DNA of 64,000 nucleotides. It comes from Bugulina stolonifera (lineage: Eukaryota; Bryozoa; Gymnolaemata; Cheilostomatida; Bugulidae). The stretch covers positions 24,056,429-24,120,428 of the forward strand of contig OW285187.1 of assembly GCA_935421135.1 (NCBI GenBank), written 5' to 3'. The notes beneath the pieces were generated by a model. That model was not told the DNA's origin and did no database searches. It saw only the letters and a list, made by a program, of their open reading frames with translations. The translations under genes and the position numbers were made by a program. Of the stretch, positions 34,401 through 48,800 are shown in pieces. Numbering within the stretch: the first letter of the stretch is position 1; each line of letters opens with the position of its first letter.

Positions 34401-37400
34401 AATCATAATATAGAGAGATGAATTGTTATACAACATTAGTTGAGGGTACTACATACAGTGTTCATACGGTTGTAGGCAGGCAACTTTAAGTTCTTAGGCC
34501 GAGTGAAGGACATGCCATCGATCATTAGAGAAAGGGAAGTGGCATCCAAGCAGATGGGACGTAGAGAAAACAAGATTATAAATGTAGAAGGTAGAGTACA
34601 GTTCGATCTGCTGCAGGTATGTTACTTACAAGTCTACAGAAGCTAAATCAATCAGGCTTGAATCTTCTGCTACTCATGGGTGATCAAAACTCAACAATTC
34701 CTTTAAACAAACCAAAATAGAAAATTAGTCTTCACAATCTCTTGAACCAGCCTATGTCGCAACTAAAAATACCAAGATGGCGGTTTGGCCTAGGCTGATA
34801 AGGTTAGCGGTCTGGGCTTTAGCTTGATCAGAGGAAATCATCCCTCCCATCCCATCCCTGGCTTATCTGCACTCCCAGGCTTCTCGCATTTGGCCTGGGC
34901 CAATATGTTGGCTACCGGAAATGGGTTGGAAAATTCATGAGTAAGTTGATCTGTTCCTGGAAGTAATTGTTATTGTAAAAATATCGAGGTTAATATTTTC
35001 ACCGAGTATCTATTTGTAATATAGTACTTATATAATATGTGATATTATACTTATATATATGTGATATTTTTCTTGCAAGGAAATTTATTTTTGAGCGGCC
35101 AGGGATGTGGCTCCACATCTGTTAAAGTCATCCATACCTATTACATGTATATACATGTATTTATAATGTTTGCCAACAGATATCATGTCACACTGCTGTC
35201 AAACTATTACAGGTCTTGTTTCGCGATTATAAACTCAGGAGTTACTCCCTCAATGCTGTATCCTACCACTTCCTTAGTGAGCAAAAGGAAGACGTCCATC
35301 ATGCTATTATTACTGATCTACAGGTAGCTATGGTGTTATGTACAATATAGCTCTCCACCTTATTCGTCTCTCTAACCAATTGTGGAGTTGTGTTCTCTCG
35401 GTTGTGGTGTTTTATAGAGCACACAGCTTCAACTTGATATTAAAATTCTCAAATTCAGCCTACTTTGCAAGAATAGCCTTTGCTGCCTTGGTAATATTAC
35501 ATCTAATCATATAATATTCACCAGTGGGAGAGTGTTTTGAATCAGCTGTGAAACTTGAGTGTGTTACATATACTAACAGATGTACATTATCTTCTGCATG
35601 ATGTAGATGAAGATAAACTGGGTCAAGAGTTTGCAATGCATTCATATTCCTTGCTCTATACTTACAGAATGGGAATGAACAAACAAGGCGCAGGTTAGCT
35701 GTGTACTGTATGAAGGATGCCATACTACCACTCAGACTACTGGATAAACTTATGTGTGTCATCAACTACATGGAGATGGCAAGGGTGACAGGTGTCCCTC
35801 TCAACTACCTGCTCTCCAGAGGTCAACAGATTAAGGTCATATCTCAGTTGCTGAGAAAGGTGGGTTACCATGTATGCACCTCCATTTACTGGTTGTACCA
35901 GTCAGTCATAGCCATATTTCACTGCAAGTGATTGAACAGCAGAACGTCACCACTGTAAATATCACTTTTTTTTAATTTATTAAATGAACATAATACTCAT
36001 AATTGAGAACTTGAATGCTAAGTCTCTTGATTTTTAATTGTGACATATTTGGACAGCTCATGTGGTGCACGGGGTCTGGCATGAGTCTCAGTCAGAGTCA
36101 TTTGGGAATATTTGTAGCAATAACAATTAATTCTGTTTGCTTTGTTCTTTTTTGTATAGCTGTCTGTTTTATTACACCAAAAGTAGTTCAAATATTTAAC
36201 TTTAGCAACTAAACTTCTATTTGCTAGATATTATGTGTTATATACAAATACAAATATAGGTGAGATTAATATACTATACAAATACAAATAAAGGTGAGAT
36301 TATGTAAGCAGGGTAGTGTAAATATGCATTAGTGTGCCTGCAGTCATTCTAATATTTGAGTTAATGTATTGCATGTTAAAGTAAATATTATATACTTGTG
36401 TATTTATGACTTTCAATCTATGCTGTGGTCATAAAATCACAACCTACTTGACCTTGACATTTGGTTGATAAAAATATTTGTCTACTTGATTATTTAATAT
36501 CACATATCTATTTGTCTCTGATAGGCAAAGACCCAAGATCTCTTGATTCCTGTTTTGAAGATGCAAACAGGAGACGAGTATACTGGGGCTACTGTTATAG
36601 AACCAATCAGAGGGTAGGAACTTAGGCTTCTAGTTGTTGAACAGTAGGTTACACTGTTGAAGTAATTATATCAGATATTGGAGTTGTGTGCCCATTCTCA
36701 TCGCAGTTTGGTGCTACTTGAATGCAGCTATGCATTTTGCAGGCTATTAGACCACCTGACACTGTCCATGCTGTTTCATGACAATTCATGTATATATTAT
36801 TATTTCTTCAAAACATTATATCTTAAATCTGAATGCTATCTATTATACTGCTTGGAAAGTGGAAAGCTCACATTCCCCAAGGCAACAAAAAGAAAAATGC
36901 TTTGATGTTGCACAATAGATTGACACACAATAAGATAGAATTCATCTGTAAGCACATACTTCATGTTATAATAGGAGGAGTATTGCCATTATTAAATACA
37001 TGCACACCATTTTTGTTGGAATTTTGAAGGTATTACAATACACCTATAGCTACTTTGGACTTTGCCTCTCTCTACCCCTCTATAATGATGGCTCACAACC
37101 TCTGCTACACCACCTTGCTGCCACCTGGTGCTATAAATAGAGAAGGTCTCTCAGAGGATCAGTACATCAAGACTCCCTCTGGTAACTACTTTGTCAAGTC
37201 TACTATGAGACCAGGCCTACTGCCAGAAATATTGAATGATCTTCTCACAGCCCGGAAGAAGTAAGTACAAGACGTTATATTGTATGTAGCCCGAGTTCCC
37301 AAACCTGCCAAATATTGTGATTGACTGGGGCTAGGCCCATCAGTGACTATTAGTGTCATAACTACCCATTCCCTTGTAAGGCTGAGAACCCGGGCTATGT

Positions 37401-39777
37401 TGAATTACAAAAACAGTCCATAAATTGATCATCTAAGTTGGAGTTACTCTACCATCACTGAAGGCTGCCCGGGTACTAGAAGCAGTTCATGCCTGGAGAC
37501 CTCATTACAACACTGATAAGAGTTGCTTACTTTCAATTTCAAAATTCCAACCCCACCCCCTCCCCTCCCCCCCCCCCCCCCCCCCCATGATGATAAACTA
37601 TTCCATAGACCAATACTAGGCCCGTACACAAATAATCGAAAACTGTTTCTTCATTCACTCCCAGCTACTAGTATTCAGTGAAGAGTTAGTCATACTAGGT
37701 GACCTACATACACACCCTGTATTCCAGCTCTTACCATACAGCTTATGAGAAACTATTTTTGTTCATCAGTATTGCAAAACATGTTGTTTACTATATTTTA
37801 GATAAAACTACTATAATGCTGTAATTTTTGACAAATAGCTCAGTGTCTATGAATTTAATTGAATATTGTTTTGTTGAGGGTGCACAAGTAGGTCTCCTCT
37901 AAAATAGTTTCTCTCAGCCTGCTTGGAGTTAGACTACTATTGGGATATTAATTACAATAAAAAAACATGTTATTGTGCCTCAGCTAATGGATTATGATGT
38001 TCCCACATTACAAACTTCTATAGTCTTGTATTCATAGAAAATATAACTCAATTAAAATCAATTTCAAAAGCACAGTTTGCATAATAAATATTCAGTTAAA
38101 AGATTCTCTCTGCAGCCAGACCAGGTGCTGGATTGTGGGGTTGTGGTGGATCAAATAATATTGTAAAAACCGCATAATGTGCAGTGGTAAGATCATGTAG
38201 GTGAAATATTTGCTTGTATGGTGCTCTTTGCAACTACAATAACCTGTTAGATAGATATATACTTGTTTATACCAGTATCATTGTCAGTTTTGGCTACGGT
38301 CCTTGCTATATTGTGTAAATGTATGTCAAAAGATAACTCACCAGTGATAGGTGTGAAAATTCATGGCCCATAGCAGTATCTGTGGTGCAACTTGATAGTG
38401 TATAATATACCACAGTAGAATGTACATTGTATTATGTGATGATATGATTGTTTGCATTTGCTGCTCTGTGATAAAAATAATATAAATTCAACGTGCACTG
38501 TTGTACAAGCATTATCTGGGATAAAGAGTTGTTTTGTCTCAAATTGTTCTATAAGTGATTGTATGCAGTCATTAGAAAACCAACATACATGTACAAAAAT
38601 AGCACAAACTATTTAGGTATAGTGTTATATTTGTAACTACACATCAATGTAATAGTAAGAATTTTAGGGATATCCCATAAATTATAATAATGCTGAGAAA
38701 AACCATTTAAATCCATTATTATGTATGCAAAGCTGAAAGGAAGATTCCAAAACCTACATTCCATATTATACAAGTCATGTAACTGCTTGTGGTTGTCTCA
38801 TACCAGTATTTTAAACTAGTTGGGAGTGATAGCCGTTAGTTGACACATGATACCATTAGATGTGTATTTATAGTGGCATATCACATTCCATAACTCAATC
38901 CCAAAGTTTTCCTGCGTAGTTGTTGGTAATTTCCATGCCTGCCTTTGATTAGCTAACTATGTTATTGGAACATTGTTTAGTAATGTTGTGGTCACATAAT
39001 CTTGATGAGGTACTTTCTGCTGGCTGGTAAACTCACCAGAGTTGGAGTACAGCTTGATACCCTTCCAGTCACCACAAGGAATCAGCTAAACAATCTACAT
39101 AGTATGTATATAATATATAGACGTTGGTGTATCTACTTTTCTGTACCGCAGGGCAAAGACAGATCTGAAAAATGAAACAGATCCGTTCAAGAAGAAGGTT
39201 CTAGATGGACGGCAGCTTGCTTTGAAGATTAGCGCCAACTCAGTGTATGGTTTCACAGGAGCTCAAGTTGGTCGTTTACCCTGTCTGGAGATTTCACAGG
39301 TTTGTTTTGTATTACTAGTTAGTTGTTAGTTGTCTCTTACCTGCAAGTCAGCTCATTGTGACCTTGTTGAACACTAGACCTGAATCACTGAGGTTCACTA
39401 CATCGGCTATTGGTGAACATGCTGTCATAGCCTTTGTTCACTCCTTGGCATTTGTTGGACTACCACCACCACTGACTACTACCCTAGTAACTATTACAAC
39501 CACTCCCACCAGCACTACCACTGCAAACACAACTACTACAGTCTACTCTACTGCTACTACTACTACCACTACCACTACTCTACTACTACTACCACTACTC
39601 TACTGCCACTACCACTACTCTACTACTACTACCACTACTCTACTACTACCACTACTCTACTACTGCTACCACTACTCTACTACTGCTACCACTACTCTAC
39701 TACTGCTACCACTACTCTACTACTACTACCACTACTCTACTACTGCTACCACTACTCTACTACTGCTACCACTACTC

Positions 39778-39813
<36 letters not shown>

Positions 39814-42800
39814 CGCCGCCACCACCACCACCACCACCACCACCACCACCACTGACTACTACTACAGTCGGTACTGGTGCTAACATTACCACCACCTACC
39901 AGCCAACCACCAATACTACTCCTTCAATGCTAGCTAACCCAATACAGGAGGGCTGCCAGTTTGCTGGTTGCCTTATTAATTAATCACTCTGTATCTGAAG
40001 TACCTTGCTGCCAGTCATAACACCACAGCCACATTTTATGATGATGACGTGTCAACAAAATATGTCTGATGGTTACTTGTATGTTGTACTCTCTGGTGTG
40101 TATTCTGTAGATAGTGCTATTTGTGTAGTTGGCTAATAACTTACCTGAGTACTGTGCAGTACGTGATAGCCATTAAAAGCATACACTGGCACTTGGCATT
40201 TCTTGGAATAACCTGATTGCAGTTTTTGCATTTCATCAATTTGGTGTGACAAACATGATCACAATGTGAAATGTAGGTTAGCCTGACATATTTAGTATGT
40301 TTTGCAGTTGCTACCTTGTCTGGAAATATACATGGTCATTGCTGATGCTGAGCACAACCCCCACCCTACCCCCCCCCCCCCCCCCCCCCCCGCCTCTGCA
40401 CCAACTAGCATTCAAATAATGCTTGTTACAGGATTTTTGACTTCATAATCTCACAATTTTAACCCCATCACTCATTTAGAAAAGTGGCTCTATACCAGCG
40501 TTATACAAGCTTATAATTAGTGATTCCAGAGATTAAACCTGGTGATGTGATGAACTATTTGAAGGTCTCTTTGGGCTTGATTACGTGCTTGATCCTTACA
40601 ATATCTTAAATGGTTATTTTTATCATTGATTCTCACATTTCATCCATCAAGGACTCCTGATAATTTTGGCAGTTTACTAGTTTTACTGATTACAATATTA
40701 TGTTGCAATCCTTTTGACTAGTTACACACTGTTAGCACATAATAATACGTCTAGAAATATCTCACTTGTCAAAGTAGTGACTAATTCAATATTGCCACAT
40801 TTTTGGACAGTATCCAATATTTTTACAATAATCGTTAGCCGGGGCAGGCACCATCTTGTACGGCATGATCTAGTTCTTAGATTAGAGGTAATAAAGATGA
40901 ATATTGTTATATTGTTTGTGGAATAGTTGATTTATTGGCTGCAACCTACAACCCATACCTTTACCCCAGCTGCACCCCCACCTGCACTATAGACCCATTT
41001 AATAGTCCTAAAGCTAGTAGTTGACAGTCTTGAAATTTTCCTGTCAAAGAAAGCTGTATGAGTTTGTAAGTTATAAATGGAGACATATAGTCCAATGTAT
41101 GGTAGTTCATAGCATAGTGAGGTAAATTTCCATCACATTATTGCGCAACATCATATTCATTGCAAACACTGTGCAACCAACACTGTGCTTCGTTATTGCA
41201 TTCTGCTACTTATTAGCAGTTGTTTTTGTGATCTGTTGTATGTAAACTTTACATTGTAAGGTATATATGCATGCAAGACTTCAACTAATGTTTACATGAA
41301 CTGCCATTTTAATGTACATCATTTCTATCCTCTATGCAATGGAGGTGGAACAACTCCCATTCTTATTTTACAAACTATAATGCTGTATACCTGATACAAG
41401 TGCTTGAATAGCAGTACGTATTACTTGTAGAGTACAACTGCATTTGGTAGAATGATGATAGAACTGACCAAGAACACTGTTGAGGAGAAATACACTGTTG
41501 CCAATGGTTACAAAGCTGATGCAAAGGTAAATAGCGGACAGTTTATTTATAATAATTAATTTCATTGGTAATATTGTAGCTAGCTCTTACATAAATTATT
41601 ACACAAGATAGCTGAATAGGAAATTCTTCCTGACTGTTGGTAAACAACAGTTGGTAAATGACAGGTAGTGGTAAATCTCCCAAAGTGCATGCCCTCCCTC
41701 CCTCCATACCAGTTGTGAAACACTTTCAATATAAAAGGTGCAGTCAGTCTTGGTGGTAATAATTACTTATTTTAGCAGCACAATTATCAAATTTTTGCCA
41801 ACATCATGTATGCCCAGTTACAAACCAACTTATGATATAAATAATGAGTTAGCCAATGGAGTGCCAGTACATGCTAATGACTAACTCCCTGACAGGGTTT
41901 AGGATAATCAATTATCGAATATTGGCAGAGTGTTTGACTGTTTCCTGTGTACAAATGACCTTCTGATAATATCGTGCCAAATTCAGTATTCAGTGCAAAT
42001 CTGAGTACATGATGTGTTGGGCGGTGCCCCTTGGGGTCCCTGCCAGCACTATATGCAAACTCAAATATTTCAAGTTTGTACTAAATTAGACTGAAGTTAA
42101 CTTTATGGAGGGAGTTGAGGTAGTTGCTGGTTGGGCTTCAAAAAACTGTGATAATCAACATTCAGCTTCTACCATGGAATTGCCACAACTGTAAAATTTG
42201 TGTGGTTAATTGATCTGTCTGGATCTGCCTGAAAGTACATGTGACTTACAGAGTGGTTTTAATCTATGCTATTTGGTTTGGCATGTGGGGGGGGGGGGGG
42301 TAGTATAGCTAGGGAGTTCTGATTAGGGAGTACCACGTTATGTGGTATGCAATGTATAATATTTACATATATCATATCCATCTATATTCTGTAGTCTATA
42401 CTGACTACTACTACCTCAAGGGTGATAAATAGATGTCCTATGTTATTATTTACTTTGTGGTCAGCTAGTAATGTAGTGACGTACAGTAGTTATGTTTGTA
42501 TTCACGAGATAGATACTACCCAACCTGTTACAATCAGTGGTGGCGTTGAAAGTTCATGGAAACTGATTTCACAATGTTGTTGTGTTGTTCAGGGGTGACT
42601 GTTAGGTTTCTTGCTAGCCATTCCATTCATGTAAGCTAGTACTTGTGTGTGTACCCAGCACAAACATGAGTTGTCACTTGCTCAAAATTCACTATAATAT
42701 ATTCTATTTGCTGGTTTTGCTCATATTATGATAATGTAGTAGGTAGTCTACCTGGTACTGCACCTGTACCAGCCTCTTTTTGGTGAACATTAGAACTGAT

Positions 42801-45800
42801 TGACTGAACAAAAGGAACCTCACTCATTCTAATAGCAAATGCATTGATGAAAAGCAGCAGTATTGTGTATTATATAATTGGTTATTACAACATATTGATT
42901 ATATAGAGTGTATTATATTACATGAATGCTTGGACTAGTACCAGCAAATGAGTCACCAAGTAGTCTGTAAATAGGCTTTTCCTATCAGAGCAAATAACTT
43001 TCTCAGGCACTCAGTTTCATTACCAAAATATACTTGCTCTATCTATATTATATAACTTCAACTCATCCGGTAATCTGCATCAGAATAGCCTACGTGCCTG
43101 CTATACTCATGATGTATGACTCACCAATACCCTCCTGTCATATGAGTGTCCTGTAATAATTCTACAACATGACAAAACAGTTTTCACTTCCTGTCTGCTC
43201 TTAGGCTAGGTTGTATAGAAGATGTCAATTTTTTAGGATTTAGCCTGCAGGAATTGGGCACTTGGGGATAAGGCAGTATATTATTATAATGTAGGTAATG
43301 TGCTATTTAGGTTTTAGTACATTGACTTGCTAACAACGTCAACTAACCTACATCTAGTACAGTTTACTTGCTACATATACCTGCATTTATGTACCATGTA
43401 CTGTACCTGCATATACCTACATATATAATGTTGTACCTGCATATACATAGCCTACATGTATATATCTATAATTATTATACCTGCATATGTATATCTGTAT
43501 TATACCTGTATAGACCAAAGCTGAATATGGTGCCACTGGCATTTGTAACTTGAGATAAGATATCATATTATATACTAGGTGTTTGCGCAATAGTTTAGCT
43601 TCAGACAACTAGCTGCTGTGGTTGATGGATGATATTATAACCTATTTTTCTACAGGGCTGCATAGCAGCATAGAAGTACTTAGCACTTGTGATCTACTTG
43701 TACTTGATGCTTGTAGCTATATACTCCTATATGTAATATATATGGTGCATGATGTGTACTGTGCATTTAGTTAATGAGTACTACAATTATTAAAATAATA
43801 GCTTCGTTCCTCCCAGATAGGTAAAATATAGAAATAATAATAGAGAAAATTAATAAAGTTTGAGCTTTCTGCTAATGGTAGCATGGAAGCCAGTATTTCT
43901 ACTGGTACTGATACAATACAGCTATGTGATGGTAACGGATGCGTTTGCTGTAGGTAATATATGGTGATACAGATTCTGTGATGGTGAAGTTTGGTGTAAA
44001 TGATGTGGCTAGTGCAATGGAACTCGGACGTGAGGCTGCCGACTTTGTTTCCGCTAAATTTACCAAACCAATAAAATTGGAGTTTGAAAAGGTAGGGTAG
44101 GTCACCCTGTCCATCACATTATTAGTAGCCTAATAGGTAGACAATGAATATGACATATTAAAATATGCATGTAGACCTACATGTATGCAGTTACATTATA
44201 GGCCTTTGATAAATGTTGCTGGAAGACTTTTATATTCATGATTGCGCAATGTAACTTGATATTACTGAATAATTTCCATCACATCTTTGGTGGGTTCGTG
44301 CCAAATCCTGCCGGAAAGAGAGTTGCATAATCCAAAGTCTTCACTACTAAGTATATAATAATATTAATATTGTACATTTTCCAGTACATTGCTTTTGCAT
44401 ACCTATAATTGGCTGCGCAATATCTCCTCTTGAGAAATTTGGCAAAATTGTACTTTTAATCAATTCATGTATATGTTGTGCAATACCATTGTGAGTCTTC
44501 ATTATCTCTATGCTATGGCCTCTAGTGACAAGACTGCTAGAGCTGATCTGCAATGTCTACCTGCTAATTCTATAATTTACAGTAGTGTACTGATACAACA
44601 CAAGGCACTGTTTATTTTGTTTTCAGGTGTATTTCCCATACTTGTTGATCAACAAAAAGCGGTATGCTGGTTTATACTTTACCAAGCCAGAAGTTCACGA
44701 CAAAATGGATTGCAAAGGAATAGAGACTGTCCGTCGGGACAACTGCCCTCTAGTGGCCAACTTGATCAATCAGTGCCTACAGATGATCTTGATTGACAGG
44801 TATGCAAAGGGTGCCTCATGTTTTTGCAGTACTTTTTGTATATACACTAATTATGCATTTTATAGTAGACCCCCCCCCCCCCCCCCCCCTGCACGCTGAT
44901 TTCTACTTAAGTTTGGTGCTGTCAAGCTGTTTATAATAGTAGAAGGTACAATTTTAACATTAGGCCTACACACCATTACAACAGATCGCCTTGCGTTTGC
45001 TGCTGGACTGGTAGTTGATTGTATTTCTACAGTTCTGGGTCCCAGTTAATACATGTATTGTGGGAACTACTATTAATACTGCTATGCAGCTGGAAAGGAA
45101 TTGCCAAGTGCATAAGAATCTCTCGACTAATACTACAGAATCAACCTCCTATTATCCTAGATTTTAGCTAAAAACATACAATTAATCAAGTCTATTTGAG
45201 ACCACCAGATGCTGTTGCCAAGTCTGCTTTGCACTTTGCAGCACAACAACTCATCATTGATTTCAAGGACAACCTATCCAAGATGGCCGCAATGTACTAG
45301 CCAGCCTACAAAATGACTTTTACATTCTCTTTTGTGACCATGACTTTGGCAAGTATACTGCCTGCATAGTCTATTGAAAATCATTCAAGGCACAATAATA
45401 TTCAAAACAATTCATCAACTTATTGTGCTGTCAAAGTGTCAGCTAACAATTTCTAAACCATGATGTAGGTGGTGCCAGTTTATGTAATTATTTTTAATGA
45501 AAACAGTAGGCTACTTGCAGCTAAGAAATGAACTGCTTTTCTACTTAGCCATGCCTAAATTGCCCCTAAGCTAATGTCAACACTCTCTTGAATGTAGCAC
45601 ATGTACTCTTTTTTGGATATTTTCCTGAGATTTACAGCCTTCCCCATTACCTAATGTTATCTTTAGTGTCAGCTACGCCATTAAGATTTAGTGTCTTCGG
45701 GACCTAAATTTCAGGTACAGGTCAATTTGCTCAAGAAGTTTCCAGCCCACTTTCGTCACAGGGTCGTGAACACACTGGCCTGGGCCAAAAGCAAAATCTC

Positions 45801-48800
45801 CGTTGGCGTGTGATAAACCTGGATGCGCGATGACCTAGGGATGGTTTCGTCCAACCAAGCAAAATGGCAGGTCAATAGCCCTTTCGGCCTAGGCCTAATG
45901 GCCATCTTGGGATTTTTATTTGCTACCCAGGCCGGTCCAAGAGGTCGTGAAGACACTAATTGTTGTTTTAGCTGGTTCCCACATTAGCAACTGGAACCCA
46001 GATAGGCATAGAAATACAATAGCCTAACGATCCAGCAGCAAGTGCGAAGCAATATGTCGGAAAGGTATGTAGGCCCAATGCTAAAATTGTACATTCTGCT
46101 ATAAACAGCTTGACGGCACCTACTTTTCTAGCTATCCAATTGCTAACTAAGCCTGCTACTATTTATACATATGTAGTGTGGATACAAAAAGTGCCATAAG
46201 AACATTATAAGTTATGTACATGTATTTCAGTGTATAATTTATAGTGATATCAGTATGTGGATGCAGTTGATTCATAGCTGCAATGATTGCAACAAATATT
46301 CTGCAATATGGTGAAAATTTGGCAATTTGTTTTTGTGGGCTACCACATTAATATTGTACTTGAGCTTACTATTGGCATTTTTGTGTAGTATTTGCTCTGC
46401 TAAATTGTTATAAATAAGTAGAGCAACACTTCATCTCAATAAATTCTACAGTCTCAAAACAACGGTTTCTAAGGACATGTTTTCTAAATTATCCTGTCAC
46501 TAAGGAATATTTTTCTAAAAATCACACTCAATACTTTTCAATGGTTAGCGTTAGGTTTTGCAGGAGCCTTTCCAAAGTGCATTGGAACTAGGCCTGCACC
46601 GGTGTTGCCTCCCCACTGATATTCGGTTTTTGGGGTGGTGGTAATCAAACACCGGTTGACACCGGTTCTCTTGTGCCTAGTCTCATTCGGTGTCAACCGA
46701 TGCCAAATTTGGATCGATATACCGAACCGCACCGGACCCCTTGATCCTGGTCTCAAGCGGTGTTAGACGGTGTCAACTTTGGTTCGATATACCGGATCGA
46801 ACTGGTCCAGGAGCTAGTTCGCCTAATAGAGTTGTCCCATCATGACCGTTCAATACAAGGGAACAAAAATCCTCAACACTTTCTTGCAACATGAGTTCAT
46901 GCCAATCATTGTTTATTTTATTTTCAGATATGGCAGGCAGACAGGGCTTCATTAAAACATAGTATATGTATATTATTTTATTTAAGTGGCTATTGGGCTA
47001 ATGAAAGTAATCAGTGCTTACTCCTACTCCCAAGATTTTGTATTTGCCCATGTAGTCTAGTGAGTCTTAAGTTGCATTGGGTCTTACTTCACCTATTTTA
47101 TGTAATTTTAATAAATATATTAAATATAAAAACATGAGGCTGGACACACACCCAACCGACTACATATAATTTATTAGATTTATTACTGATTGTGACCAAA
47201 TTACAGAAGAAAAACAGCAAACATTGTTTCCACCACACTCGTACCACTGACACAAAAAGATAACAAATTTAAAATGACATGGGCTAACTTCATATCACAA
47301 GAGAAAGAAGAAACGCTAGCATAGTTGCATATGATGTAATGATAATGTAGGGAATCTTTCTTGCAAGCTTTCTTGATAGATTGCTGATTTGGTATAATTC
47401 AGTGTGTCCACCGATTGAATCTAGCAGATTTGTCTTCAGATGGGATATTACGATGGCTCAGTCCGATGAATTCTACCTACAAAATATTGATTGAACATTA
47501 GTATTAGCTTATTTTAAATAAACAAAGAGCTGGTGCTTACCAAAAGCATAACTACACAACGATTTTAAATTAAAAAGCCATAAGATAATTAATAATGATT
47601 AACTATTATAAGCATTGTAGCTATTCTTAGTTACAAGCGAATATAACCAAACTTAAACATTAGTAGTAGATTAATTATAATAGAAATAATTAATCCAATG
47701 GTATGTTTAAATTTAATTATATTATTTATAAAATAATATAATGTAATCCATTATTTATATTCGATCGTATACTACTGTTCTATTTCAGCACACTATTCAT
47801 GAACAAAGCAATCATATGCAAAGGATAGAATATAATATACCAGAATCTGCTAAGTTACGTAATTATGAATCGATTTAGTATAATTTAATAATAATTATTA
47901 CCTCCACAACATTGATAATCAATCACAGCCACGATGGCAGTTAATGTTGAAACGGATTAGCGAAGGTATGCAACCTAGTTTGAAGTGAGGTAAACAAGAA
48001 CACGTGATATTAGACCGCATGAATATTGAATGACTACTAGAATAGCGGTCCGGTTCGATAACATCGAACTACACCGAACCATCGATATATCGTTTGGGCA
48101 CGGTGCCGGTGCGATTCGGTGCATAAAAAATTTGCCGATGTGTAACACCGAGGGTTCACACACCGTTTACATCGTTTGAAACCGAAACACCGTGCAGGCC
48201 TAATTGGAACCTTCAACCACTGTTCTTAGGCTGATTGTTGATCATCTAAGTTCAGTGAGTCAGAAGAATGTTAATCGAGTTGTTTTGTAGGAATGTATAT
48301 TATGTACTATGTGTATGTGAAATAATAATGCAAGAGAATAACAAACTGGCCTAGAGGTTTAACACCGATGTAGGTAGTCTTGCCTGCTTCGGCCAAACAG
48401 TTACCTAGCACTCCAATGACATGCTCTCTTGGGTTAACCAACATTCAACCATTGCTAGATTCAAAGTTGTCTTTTCCTGACCGCTGAAAATCAGGTTCCA
48501 TGTAGTGAACACGCGTGACAGTTCAGACTATCAGTTGACCAGTGGTCACCCTCGACCAATGGTCATCCTTTACTAGTGGTCACCCTCGACCAATGGTCAC
48601 CCGCTATAACTATGTAATATCAGAGGATGTCTACTTTAGGAATCCTGAGGCTGCTGTTGGCTATGCTAAACAGATGATCTCAGATCTGCTATGTAACAGA
48701 GTAGATATATCACAGTTGATTATTACTAAAGAACTAACCAAGACAGACGGTGAATATCATGCCAAGCAGGCCCATGTTGTCCTAGCAAACAGGTTAGTAT

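Noticed and set aside
37286..37398. Possible MITE with tagcccgagttc ends
   Set aside because: The ends are inverted and similar, but no duplication or second copy was seen in the window.
39358..39855. 165-residue Thr/Leu/Tyr/His-rich frame
   Set aside because: Translation of a triplet microsatellite in POLD1 intron 14.
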